From Russula earlei (lineage: Eukaryota; Basidiomycota; Agaricomycetes; Russulales; Russulaceae), in the NCBI GenBank assembly GCA_025769875.1, contig JAGFNK010000182.1:30402-94401 (forward strand): 64,000 bases of DNA, in the 5' to 3' direction. The notes under the pieces are model-generated. The model ran no database searches and was not told the origin of the DNA. It saw only the letters and a list, made by a program, of their open reading frames with translations. This document shows, in pieces, positions 43,190-54,069 of this stretch (positions are counted from its first letter, which is position 1; the number at the start of each line of letters is the position of its first letter). The position numbers and the translations under genes were made by a program.

Positions 43190-45802
43190 TGGCAGTTTCA
43201 GGCCACCAGGGGCACATGCAGAGGAGCGCAAAAGTGCAACACAGCATGTCCCTGGGATCATTTTTGATCCCTCAATTTTTTGGTGCTCCCCTCAGGGGAG
43301 AATACATTACTTTTGCCCCTTTTTCTATTTTGTTTGATTCATATCAAAATCAAAAATGTCCAATAATCATGAAGCCAAGTTTTCATTCCATATCAGTTCC
43401 AGTTTTCTCCCATATCCAACAAGAATGCAAACATGCAACTCAATTGCATGCGTGCACCAAAACCAGAGCAAGTGCATCAGCCAGACAGACAGGCAATGCA
43501 TTATTTCTGTCAAAGTCCAAGGTCTCCTTACTATAATATTCTGTCTACATTTCACTTCCATTCCCAACTCCAAAACTCCTAGGCCCCTTACAGCAACCAA
43601 GATTTCTTGAAACTTGAATTTGGAACTTGAATTTCAGGATTAGCTGGGGGGGACAGGAGTCACAGGTGTGATGAAAGCCATTGGAATTTCACATGATCTG
43701 TCATGCTCCAGAAAAGGCAAGCACCCCACCAACTTGGCTCCTCAAGGCAATTCCCATCAACTCCACAATTTGTCTTAAATACAGATAACAATTACACACA
43801 ATTCTTAATTTATATAATGGTGTATTAAAGAGTAAAGTACAACAAAATAAGTAATATTTAAACTAATCTAAGGGCCTTGACTGTGAAGGCCAATGCCAGA
43901 ATGCCACTTGATAATATTGAGGGCAGTGGCATTGGGCAAGACTGTTTGGCCTTCTTTTGGGGTGCACAGGTTTGTTGGGAGAACATGCTCACAAAGGCAA
44001 TCACAATCACATGGCAAGTGCTGGCATGATGAAGGCAGCAAGTGTCACGGTAACAAGCCGTGTCAGTTCTCAAGCCTGAAGTTGAGTTGATAGTAAAGTG
44101 TGTTTCAAGAAATGGGCTGGTTCCTGTTGTAATGAGTAAGGATCCCTGCAGCGGTTGAAGTGTTTTATGCTAAACAGGTTATGGCCAATAGACCCTTCCT
44201 AGTATGACTCAGTCCATTGAGAAGCTAGGGTAAGTTTGTAATGGGATAGACTAGGGCTGGTTCCACTAGCTATATGTGTTCAAGTCCATCGTAGACCTTG
44301 AACACGCAGAGAGAGAGGAAGGTATGTCTTGAAGGAGGAGAGCTCTTCTCAGTAGAGTGAAGAGAGACTCTTAGGGGAGGAAGGGAGAGGTGAAGAGTAG
44401 ATGGTGGATGGTGTGTGTGTGTGAAGAGTTGATGAAATGGAGAGGTGGATGTGGTTTGAGGATTAGGAGTTGTGTGGGTTGCAGGCAAATATGTTGGACA
44501 AGAGTAGGTTGGATTCTACAAGAGACCAAGCTTAGGGCTTTGGTCACAAAGTACTGAGCTTATATATACAGGAGAAGCGCAGCAGTAGCTGCACTTTGAC
44601 TGTGCTACTAGTATAGTAGGAGTTATAATAGGTAGGAGTCATAGAAATGAGGCCACAAATGAGTCAGAACCAAGTGACTGTGCTGCACAGTAAGTGTGCA
44701 GCATTGCACAGTCGAACTTGTGAAGTAAGTATAAAAGGAAAGAGAACCAAACAAAGGGAAAGTAACAGCCATCCAGTGTTACCTGGATGTGTGGATCACA
44801 TGATAACACAAAAGAGATCACAAGACATAAGAGATCACAAGATCAGTAAGTAAAGGGATGTACAAAGGCAAGCAGTCCATAGCAAATGGTAAGAAGTAAA
44901 CGTAAAAGGAAAATATTGTAACAGTGAGGGTGTGTCATTGGTGGGGCCATTCAGGCTTCATTGATTTGTCAGGAAGGTGCACACACAATGGCAATCATGA
45001 CAGTGCGGCATGCATTCAGGGCAAGATGATGGGGGAGTGGCATTTGGTGAGACTGTTCAGCCTTCATGTGCATCAGTTTGTTGGGAGAACACCTGTGTGA
45101 AGGTGATCACAATCGCATGGTGTGTGTTGGCAGGATGATGGAGGTGGCAGGACCATTTGATCTTCATTTTGGGGTGCATCAGTTTCTCAGGAGAGTGCAC
45201 ACAAAGACAATTGCAAGGGTGCAATGTCTGTAGCTGGCAGGATGGTGGAGGTGCAAGGGAGTGGTGATGACAAGGGTGTGTGGTGGTGCAACATTGAAGG
45301 ATGGATGTTAGGTGCCATAATTTCAATTTTAGGTAGAGTTCCACAACTTCTGTTATCAAATAATTTATTATTGTAAAGATGTTCAAACACCACTCTGCTG
45401 ACAAAGTCCAATAGCCCAGATTTGGGATGTCACATCATGTGAAATTCCAATGACTTTCATCACACCTGTGACTCCTGTCACCCCCAGCTAATCCCAAAAT
45501 TCAAGTTCCAAGTTCAAGTTTCAAGAAATCTTGGTTGCTGTAAGGGGCCCTAAAATTCACTTTTTCTCCTATTTGATCTCTTAAGTAACATATAAAGTAA
45601 CCTGTCTTTGCCTCCAAATGTATTATTGTGTTCTCTGTTCTCAAAAATCCTCTCACATGCACTCAAAAATTGTCCCCCCCTCATCTTCTACCACCTCTCC
45701 ACATCATTCACACACATCTCTGTCCCTGCCCTGCATCAATGGCCCACTAGTCCACCTTCCTGATGCATGTGTTCCCATTGCCTGGGCATCTAATCTTCAC
45801 CA
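43190..45802 (+). mobile_element. Solo LTR of the Copia-3 family, interrupted
   Basis: It starts TGGCAGTTTCAGGCCACCAG and ends AATCTTCACCA. The flanks are CCATG and CCATA, a 5-bp target duplication with one change. It is split by the terminal-inverted-repeat element at 43582-45549. CpG is largely gone from this copy. Confidence 0.75.
43582..45549. mobile_element. Terminal-inverted-repeat DNA element with about 120-bp ends
   Basis: 1968 bp beginning GGCCCCTTACAGCAACC and ending with its complement. The inverted ends match over about 120 bp with a handful of differences. A 3-bp target duplication CTA (43579-43581, 45550-45552) interrupts the solo LTR above. TSD length and GGCC ends would fit a PIF/Harbinger-like element. 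No transposase frame is visible. The interior contains degenerate repeats of about 110-130 bp (near 43919, 44944, 45036, 45145) with the motif TTGTTGGGAGAACA. It is probably non-autonomous. Confidence 0.7.
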
Positions 45803-47002
45803 CCATACTCACATGTGCTGATTGCCACACCCTCAGACTTTACTTCTGATTCTTCACCATCAGCAAGCCTTGTCACCCTCACCTCAGTCTATGTCTCTCC
45901 CTTCATCTCCCCTTCCTCCCAACTCTACTCACCTGTCACCTGGTGTCAAACTTTTACATCAAGATTCCACCATCTTGCACTTGTTTCAACAACCATGCAT
46001 TTGCTGACTGTGCCATACACAGGGGCTAACAGCCCTCATTTTGTTGTTCCTCACTGTGTTCTACTAGATCTAGGGAGAAGTAATAGGATTAGTGTATCAC
46101 ATGGGTTGTACCACAGGTGACTCATCAGCAAAACTGTCACTACTAGAAGTGACTAGAATTACTATATTAGATCATTTCTAGTACACTGTAGTCTGTTCTA
46201 GGTGTTTCTAGTTTTCCTGATGGATGTTTCATGACACCATACCTGTACCTGCCAATATTGTATCTGTTCTAACACCTTACCCTTGGGTATAGGTTTAACC
46301 TTTGTTATTTATTATATTACCATGGTTTCAATACACTGCAGTTATAGTTATACTACAGTACCACACATAACACCACAGGTATAGTCCATGGTGAATAAGC
46401 TACAAGTAGGGGTGTGACTTGCACATTGCTTGTGCTATTGTCTTGCAGGTGTGGTGACAAGGTCTTTGCCACTGCAGGTGGTGGCAGCACACATGGATGA
46501 GGGCATATGTGTGGGTGGGGATGCAATGGAATGGGAGGTGTGGTGCAGCATGGTGCTTGTATCAATGGCTTCTCCTATGGTGACATTGTGGTGGTGGGGT
46601 CTGATCTTTCTGCAGGGTGGTGTTGTGGCATCTGCTTCTCTGAGGTAATGGCATGCTCTTCATTTTCTGGTTATCTATGTGTTCTTTTTTGGCTGTGTGA
46701 GGTGGCATCACAGCTAGAGATGGAAGTGGGAGGGCAGTGTGGTCAGAAGGCAGAGGCATAGGCAGAAAGAGTGAGTTCATAGACAGAGACACAGATGGTG
46801 AGGACTAGAGGAGGAGAGCCAGAGGATGGTGATATAAGCAAAGGCAGGATGGGGCTGAGGGGCACAGAGGGCATTGAGAAAGCAGTTGCAGGACTGACTG
46901 AGACTGGGGTGGCAGTGGACACTGCTGGAACTGAGATAACTTGAGCTGACTAGACTGGCAAGATGGATGGGACTGGATGTAAAACAGGAGACATTGGGGC
47001 AA

Positions 47003-47830
47003 TGTCAAGACACATACTGCTGATCACTAAGGACTCAGGAGCAGGTGGGCAAGGGTTGGAACAGATGGTACACAGCATAGACAGCATTGAACAGGAGGAC
47101 AAGCCAAACAACAAGGAGGTACCAAAGGGGTACTGGCAGATGTTGTTGGAGACAAAGGTGGAGGTTGGAGGCCAGTGTAGCAAGGAGGCTTTAGACAAGG
47201 CGGTCATTGAAGAGTACCTTGAAGACAAGGGAAGACTTTAAACTGAGCGGTTGTGGGGGAGTACCCAGGAGGATGAGAGTATCACAAATGGACAGTCTGA
47301 CAACTGCCATACTTCATTGGGGCTTATATACTGTGTACATGGTTGATTACAAAGGACAGGAACTATTCTAGACTCTTTGATACCATTCAATAGGGCTGTA
47401 GGGACATAAACTTGCTTGTGTCAGGTTTCAGGCTTACTGAGCGCATTACTGATCATTGTGGAGTGATGACATCATTATGATATCACTGTGGAGTGCTTGG
47501 TGAGCAGATGAGGTCAGTGTGGAGCTGCTCATTCAGCCATGATGTCATTGGAGCTAAATGACATCATATAGGTTATGCAACAAGTTGTAGGAGTTCATGC
47601 CACTGTTTTGGGTTCTTGGTGGCTGAGTGGCCATGTGGCTGCCACACAATGATTACCTGATTAGGAAATGGGTGCCTGGTCATGTCCTAGTGCCTTTGCA
47701 ATAGCGATATCTTGTACCACAGGAGGAGTAGCCCAAGAAACAGAAGGGGGTTGGTGATGTAAAGTGAGAGGGATCTTTCTTGAGTGAAATAGGATAATAT
47801 CTGGCCAGGGCTTGGCCTTGGTTTGTAACA
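47003..47830. mobile_element. Solo LTR, family 5
   Basis: 828 bp, same family as 23211-24039 and readily aligned along its length. Flanks GGCAA and GGCAG make a 5-bp duplication with one change. It lies inside the gag relic. Confidence 0.82.
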
Positions 47831-48061
47831 GGCAGTGGTAGTGACTGGCATGACTGGGCCAGAAATGGGAGATGTAGAGGCAGTGGTAGCAGATGGCAAT
47901 GTTGGTGATATGGCAGACATGACTGGAAGGGAGATGGCAAGATGCAGAGCAGAAACAACAGTGGGCATGGCTGGAATGATAATGGAAGGAGGAGGAGGGA
48001 CTGTGGGTGAGGTAGGCAAGGCTGGAGCTTAGGCAAATGTGGCAATGATGGGCAACACTGG

Positions 48062-48570
48062 TGTTAGGATTTGACTTGTGTTCATGTTTGTTTGTTTACC
48101 TATGTTTGCTGACTCATTTCTGCTTACTGTCTGCTTACTGATTCACTGACTGAGAGGATGACTGATGCTTAGTGATTGCTTACTGGACTGATGACAGATA
48201 CTAGGAAAGAATGACTCACATGTGAGTCATTTCTGATGCTTTTGAATTGCAGTCTTTGTTTTTGGATAGTACTGGACCTCAGCTATGTGCTCCCCAGGTT
48301 TCATACAAATCAGATCAGCCATTGTTGAGATATGGTATAAATACTCTGGTGTATCAAGAGTTCGAGCCTTACACTCAACTTACTCTTTTGAATATTCACA
48401 CTATTCTCATTCTCTCAAAACCAAGTCACTGCTCTAATTGAAAGAGGCCCTTCTCATCTCTGACATTCATTCTTCCTGAGATAATATCAAAGGATTTGAA
48501 GTCTAGTGCTTGAACTATATCAAGCAACTCTTTCACTAGAGCCAGTATTAAGATCAAGCAGATCTTAACA
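48062..48570 (+). mobile_element. Solo LTR, family 7
   Basis: 509 bp, TGTTAGGATT...CTTAACA, with perfect target duplication ACTGG (48057-48061, 48571-48575). GGTATAAATACTC near 48333 is a good TATA box, which sets the orientation as plus. Confidence 0.8.
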
Positions 48571-48813
48571 ACTGGACATGCAGGGATGGCAGGGATGACA
48601 TGAATGGGAGTGGAAGATGTGGAGTTGATGGTGGGCAACACAGGGCTGAAGGTGAGAGCTGGCATGGGTGTAGGGAAGGTGTAGTTCAGGTCAACAGAGC
48701 CAAGTTCACATTCCCACTGAATGTCATGGAGGTCTTGAGAGAAGATGTTGATCACTGTATCAAACACCGCTCAGAACATCTATGCACCAGGGATCAAGAC
48801 ATCAGGTGATCAT

Positions 48814-49378
48814 TAGTGAAGATATAAGGCCAAAGGTCTGAGGGCATGACAATCAGTGCATGAGAGCAGGAGCTGAGGGAAGCATGCAGAGGCATTTTTT
48901 GATAACAAGACATGAGACTCTGTCTCTCTTGCTATTTTGTGGCTCATTTTCCAAGCTTTTTAAGTACATTGTGTGTGTACAATATTTGTAAATACTGATC
49001 ATAAGTTTTATGAGACAGTAAGGAAATTTTCAGGGGTTAAGTAAATAGTGTTGCCTTTGTGGCCTTTAGCCATGGCATCGAGCTTGCATTAGGTGAGCAC
49101 TGTGGTGTCCTTTGAGAGTTAGGACTTTCTTGCTGCAATCCATATCTGAGACAGTAAATTAGTTTTTGACTTTTTGGCTTTTAGTATGAGCAATCAGGGG
49201 CTGGTGGAGCAGACATGCAATTGAGACTAAGATTCCTGAAACACATTAGGCAAAGTCCCCCACAAAGGGGGGGTCTCCAAAAATTTTGTCCTGGGTCCTT
49301 CTGAACCCAGGGGCAGAGCATGTTGCACCATGAAGGCTGCTCCATGTGTTTTCACCTTTGGTGGAGCAAAATCCACCA
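48814..49378 (-). mobile_element. Family-6 LTR-like repeat, inverted copy
   Basis: 565 bp, essentially the length of the 51701-52264 copy. The right end is the terminal hairpin in reverse (GGTGGAGCAAAATCCACCA) and the left end is TAGTGAAGAT, the complement of the other copy's end. It is CpG-poor. No clear target duplication. Confidence 0.65.
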
Positions 49379-49443
49379 CTACCAACAGCCAGTCAGACTA
49401 TATATGTTGGAAAGATATGGAACTGACAGTTGGATGTGGCATC

Positions 49444-50086
49444 TGGCAGTTTCAGGCCACCAGGGGCACATGCAAAGGAGCATGAAAGCACAACATGGTG
49501 CATCCCCAGGATCATTTTTGATCCCCTAATTTTTTCCACTCCCCTCAGAGGAAAATACATTTTGCTGTGACCCTTCTCAGGCCTTGTACAACCCACATCA
49601 AAACCAAAAATGTCCAAAAAGCAAGAACATTCCTATACTGGCTCCACAACTCCATATCCAAGAAAAACACAAACATGCAACTCAATCACATGCATGCACC
49701 AAAACCAGAACAAGCACATCAGCCACATAGAGAGGCAATGTGTTATTTCCATTGAAGTCTGAAGTCTTTCCACTATACATTTTCATTCCTGTCTTACTTC
49801 TGTTCCTGACTCCAAAAAGCTCCTAAAAAGCACTCTCCTATTTTATTCCTTAAGTAACATACTTGTAAAACATATAAATTAGCCTCTTATTGCCTGCAAA
49901 TGTATCAGTGTCATGTTTCCTGTTCTTGAAAACCCCTCACATGCACTTCAAACAAGTCCCCTTCTCATGCTCTACCACTGCTCCACATCGTTGACATGCA
50001 TCCCTGACTCTGTGCCATGCCAATGGCCCACCAGCCTGTCTTGCCCACTCACACATTCCCACCACCTGGGTATCATATCTTCACCA
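49444..50086 (+). mobile_element. Solo LTR of the Copia-3 family
   Basis: 643 bp, TGGCAGTTTCAGG...ATCTTCACCA, with a perfect target duplication GCATC (49439-49443, 50087-50091). Compared with Copia-3 nearly every CG has become TG or CA. Confidence 0.88.
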
Positions 50087-50330
50087 GCATCTTTTTACCA
50101 GTGGCTGAGTTTGAGTCCAGGGCTGTCTTGGCCTTCTTGGACAATGGTGGTGGCAAAAGGTGTTGATGATGCTGTGATGCTGGTGTTGAAAAAAACTAAG
50201 ATTTTGGGGGCTGACAATGCTGACATGATGGTTGAGGTTGAGATGACCAGCAGCAGACTGAACTGGGACAACTGGAGAGGACAGAGCAGGAGCAACAGCT
50301 AACAAGACTGAGACTGAGAATGAGAGAAGA
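50087..50330 (-). pseudogene. Short CpG-poor G-type gag relic
   Basis: A GATG/GCTG-rich stretch (TGATGCTGTGATGCTGGTG) resembles the antisense of the Ala/Ser/Val-rich gag region of G-1. It is too degraded to align fully. Confidence 0.35.
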
Positions 50331-50371
50331 AGTTTGTGATTGGTTATACCATCATTCTGTAACAGTATTTT

Positions 50372-50618
50372 TGTTGGAGCTGTAGAATAAGAGCTCAGTC
50401 TTGTGTATAAAAGACTGTATTCAGGTTAGTATGCTAACCTGTAGAATAAGAGCTATGTACAGTATTAGCTATAAAGGGAGCTACAAAGGAATGTTGTACT
50501 GACCTCAGTCTTGTGTATAAAAGACTGAGGGAAAACGAACGATAACTAAATTCGAATTATTTACATGTACGGTCCGGGTTGTCCGTTCGCGCGGCACTTA
50601 GCGGCTGCACGTCCAACA
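50372..50618 (-). mobile_element. Solo LTR of the Copia-2 family
   Basis: 247 bp, the same length as the Copia-2 LTR, with a perfect target duplication ATTTT (50367-50371, 50619-50623). On the minus strand it runs TGTTGGACGTG...CTCCAACA. It marks the right edge of the CpG-poor block. Confidence 0.93.
50380..50524 (-). other. Duplicated spliced-leader structure in minus-strand solo LTR
   Basis: Minus-strand order: E1 50504-50524; intron-like segment 50453-50503 (51 nt, GTCAGT...CATAG); E2 50439-50452 (CTCTTATTCTACAG); gap 50415-50438 (24 nt, GTTAGC...ACAG with ACTAAC); fused copy 50380-50414. E2 is unlike the Copia-2 E2 yet both copies here are identical. Confidence 0.85.
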
Positions 50619-50695
50619 ATTTTTGCCTCTGAAATGATAACATTGCCTTTTGTCAGCCACAAATAACAATAACTTTCCAGCCAGTGTCTTAGTGG

Positions 50696-51183
50696 GGGTC
50701 CCTTCAATGGCTGGGTATATTGTCATGACAAAATGTTAAGAAGTCGTTGTGTGCATTAGACACGTGCAAAAAACCATCGCACGCAGCCCCACGTTATGTT
50801 AATACTATCGGTATAAGGCGCATGGGGTGTTGCTCCGAGGATCTTATCATATTCTACAAGTGATGTCATTTGCATTTGTAACTATCACGTCCGTAAGACA
50901 AAGCAGCGCGTAAATCAATCATTGAGAGCCGTGTTCCTGAGGTGCAGTTCAGCAACGCTGCTCAGCTGTTTGACTTAGCAAGGAGTGTATTGCTCAGGTC
51001 CATTAAAATTTAGGTAATCCGCAAGGGATGTCTATGCGACGTCCTCACGCACCATACCTAAAACGGTGTTAACTTTGTAACAAGGTCCATACCAGAAGCA
51101 TGAGTGAGCACACCTCCGTTCGCCAAAGTCGCCGAGTCCCGGGACGATATAAGCTCGCCCGTTGAGACCGTCGTCAATCCATC
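50696..51183 (-). repeat. D1, duplicate of the UPRT gene 3' end
   Basis: 488 bp nearly identical to 54886-55378. It holds part of the UPRT penultimate exon (IDDGLNGRAYIVPGLGDFGE on the minus strand), the last intron and the small terminal exon, plus 3' flank. In the terminal exon TATTGT has become TATGGT. It has no upstream exons, so it is not a functional gene. Confidence 0.85.
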
Positions 51184-51700
51184 TCAGTGTCGTGTGCCGC
51201 CACCTCAGCTTCGTCCGCCCTCGCACTTTCCATCTCGCCAGCCATCATCAGTTCAGCCTCCGTCCCACTGGTCCTTGCTTCAGTGTCCCCCATGCCTCTC
51301 GGCTTCTCGTGCCCGCGCCCATATCTGCCAACATCGCCGTCTCCTCATCCTGTGTCTCCCCCATTCTCGCCCCATAAGTCGTCGCCGCCTACGTCTACAT
51401 CTACGGGCTCCCGTATTATGGCCTGTCGGTGCCCCCGCCTACGCTGTCCGACTCCGTCTCACCGTCGATTTCGCCTCTAACCGTCTCGCCGCCTCGCCCA
51501 GCTGAAGATATTTACGAACCACGCCCAGAGGAAAATCCAAAAGACTCAAGAACCGAAGAGTGCGACACCGCCTCGGAGGAGCAGAAGCCGCCACCATCGC
51601 ATGGGATTCGCCAACGCCCGAAGAAAAGAAAGAAACACCGTCGACGCCAGTCTTTCGAGTAGCACGCCGCTCGCCATATTTCGCCCCGTCTCCCACTCCA

Positions 51701-52264
51701 TGGTGGATTTCGCTCCACCAAAGGCGAAGACACGCGAAACACCTTCGCGGTGTGACGCGCTACGCCTCCGGACCCAAAAGGGCCCGGAATAGAATTTTTT
51801 GATCTCCCCCTTCGCAGGGGAAAGTTGTTCCAAGTAACTCTTTGCCTCGATCCAGCATCCCATCCCGTTTGTTTCTGATCGCATGTGCTAAAAAGTTAAA
51901 AAGCTAAAAAGAAGTTTTTTATTTGAATGTCTCAGATATGGGTACTGACAAAAAAGTCTTAAGGACACTGTGGAGCTCACCGAGAGTGCAAGCTCGACGC
52001 TGCGGCTGAAGGCCACAAAGGCAATATTTACTTATGTGACTCAGAAGAAATTTTATACTACATAGCAAAATTTTACGACTAGTACTTACAAGTATTGTAG
52101 CCGTGAAGATGTACTTAAAAAGGCTCAAAGAAAAACGAGCCAAAGGCCAAGAGAGAGTAATCTCCTGCTTGGTCCCCTCATGCGTGCCATTGAGTCCCAT
52201 TCCTCACTTCCGCGTACCAATTGTCGCGCCTCGGACCTTCACCTCAGCCTCATAATCTTCACTA
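51701..52264 (+). mobile_element. Family-6 LTR-like repeat in unit B
   Basis: 564 bp, TGGTGGATTTCGCTCCACCA...CTTCACTA, with a target duplication CTCCA (51696-51700, 52265-52269). Unit A lacks it at the matching place, so the empty site is known. No internal coding. It is either a solo LTR of its own family or a short non-autonomous element. Confidence 0.75.
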
Positions 52265-53495
52265 CTCCACTCGCGTGCTTTACCCACACTTGTTACCGGC
52301 ACATCTCTTGGAGAAGACCCCGACGTCGCGGCCGGAAGACTAAGACGACAGCGCGAGCGCCGCGCAAAAGCTCACACATCGCCGACCTCATTATTCTCCG
52401 ACACACCACCCCCCTCCTCCCAGCCAGCACCATGACGCCAGACGACGACTTCAAACACACCCCGTTTCCCACCGCCACAGTCTCGCCGACGCTTACACCG
52501 CTCGCCCCCTGCTGCCTCTCTGCGACACGTCGCAACCGACGACTCTGAGCGCGCCACCAATTCCCTCTGCGCCGCCAATACACGCATGTCTACTTCGTCG
52601 CCGCCACCACCACCACCACCACCTGTTCTTTCTGCACGACAGAGGACCCCCTGTTGCATTCAGCGACGACGACATCGCGCACGCGCACAAGGCTGATGGC
52701 TTCTAACTCAGGTGTTTGACTAGAGACGGTCAAAATTTCGACCCCCCGGGAGGTCTATGGCGGATTCTCGCTAGCTGCGGAATCACGAGCGATGACACCG
52801 GCTCTCACTGCCTCGCGCGCGCTCAGGTAACACTTAGCTCTTCCTCTATGCCCTGTCCTTTGTCTCATACCTTTCGTTTTTATCGTATATGCGTCATCGA
52901 CTCCAGGCTTTCTTTTCATGTCTCTCGATCTCCCTTTGATCGCGCGTCTCGCGCCCACCAGTTTCTGTCTCACTCACTCTCGGCCTCCTTTCATCACCTT
53001 TCGGTCTTAGTCCCTGCCTGTATGCTATCTTCTGAAATAAGAGCTCCCTTGTCCTCGCTCTACCTTGTCCGCCTGTGTGGAAGGCGCCTCGCAACGTTGC
53101 CCTGGTTGTCCGCGCCCTTCGAGTTCGAGCCTTTCATTTCCGCGTTAGACGACTCGCTGGGATTGCGCTCCTCTCCTCTTCCCTCTCTTTTTTCGGGTCT
53201 AGTACCAGCATCGCTTACTCGCGCGTCCCCGGACGTGCTACAACACTAGTAGCGTACAGTCAGGCTTCGAAAAAAAGACATCCATTCTCGCTCATTATGA
53301 ACAAATCCTAGCAAACCTTACACCTGATCATCGAAGGTACAGTAATGAACGATCAAAGTATTGGGGGTAGGCTAGCGAGCGAAAATCGTGATTCCCAATT
53401 TCTACATAACTTCCTGGGGTAGACAGGGACGTCGTCACTGATGGACCACGTTTGCTATCTCAATAACCGCAACAGCTTGAGTGTCTCCGACCTGA

Positions 53496-54069
53496 TTAGC
53501 TTGGAGCTGTGTGTGGTCTCGGTTGCCTTGACAGGGTGTCCTTCTCCGAGACGTCCACCTCCGAGGCGGCCTTCTGGAATTCAACTAGACGCTCAGGTTC
53601 GACGTTCTCGGGCGGATTCGAGGATCCAACAGCTGGGTGGTTCATCGGAGAGGGCTCCCTCGGCGATGGAAACTCCTCAGTTTTGTAATGATTGACATTG
53701 TTACTGGCGGAAAGGTTGGTAACTTGCAGCGTTGAAAGACGGAGCTTTCTAGTAGGCAGAGATTGGCGTTCGGCCATTAACTCGCGCTCGGGATCTTTTC
53801 CTTTTGTCGGGGGAGGTCCATCGTGTCTGTCTGACGGATTGTGTGCAATGCGGGTGGCCCCGGATGGAAGTGGTTTTGTACGATGCTTGTTCTCTTGAAC
53901 CTCGCCACTCGGTCTGGATGTACTGGGGTTGCCACTTCTACAACATAAAGTCAACTTCAGGGACGCAATAGAGTTTGACGAGGTCGGCGCACCTCGGTAA
54001 AATAATCGCGAAGGATGGAGTAACACCAAGGGCAAGGCAGAGAATGGCAAAAACAGTGGAAGAGTGCAT
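53496..54069 (-). CDS. S2, small secreted-type protein, paralogue of S1
   Basis: Exon 1 is 53993-54069, a 55-nt intron is 53938-53992, and exon 2 is 53496-53937; together 172 residues. Leader MHSSTVFAILCLALGVTPSF is a signal peptide. The middle is unlike S1 (charged, Lys/Glu/Arg-rich) but the C-terminal block (ENVEPERLVEFQKAASEVDV, then HTAPS) is clearly shared. Leader and intron are strongly conserved between S1 and S2 while the mature middle differs, as for fast-evolving secreted proteins. Confidence 0.6.

Larger units (their letters stand above)
42235..45870 (+). mobile_element. Family-6 LTR-like repeat in unit A, with nested insertions
   Basis: It starts TGGTGGATTTTGCTCCACCA, a 7-bp stem hairpin also found at 51701 and (inverted) at 49378. 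Similarity to the 564-bp copy at 51701-52264 runs to about 42700. The probable end (ATTCTTCACCA near 45865) lies beyond a Copia-1-type solo LTR and a Copia-3-type LTR. Boundaries are approximate. Confidence 0.5.
39478..46130. repeat. Unit A, segmental copy matching unit B
   Basis: It matches 51186-54720 from CGTGTGCCGCCACCTCAGCT onward through the gag 3' half, LTR-like region, gene S1, the GAGCCAAACGAGCCG motif (about 42200) and, after nested insertions, the stretch 45890-46130 that matches 54490-54710. Nested in it are a family-6 repeat, a Copia-1-type solo LTR, a Copia-3-type LTR and a terminal-inverted-repeat element. Confidence 0.7.
46400..48810 (-). pseudogene. CpG-depleted relic of a G-type gag element
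   Basis: The text follows the G-1 gag region base by base but with CG replaced by TG or CA: for example GTGCAGGTGGCGGCAGCAGA in G-1 against CTGCAGGTGGTGGCAGCACA near 46470, and GAGAAGATGTTGATCACTGT near 48740 against GGAATATGTCGACCAGTGTA in G-1. Solo LTRs at 47003-47830 and 48062-48570 interrupt it. No frame is usable. Confidence 0.65.

Noticed and set aside
48360..48420. Possible tRNA B-box (GTTCGAGCC) in the family-7 LTR and again near 53118
   Set aside because: No matching A-box, acceptor stem or cloverleaf around either site.
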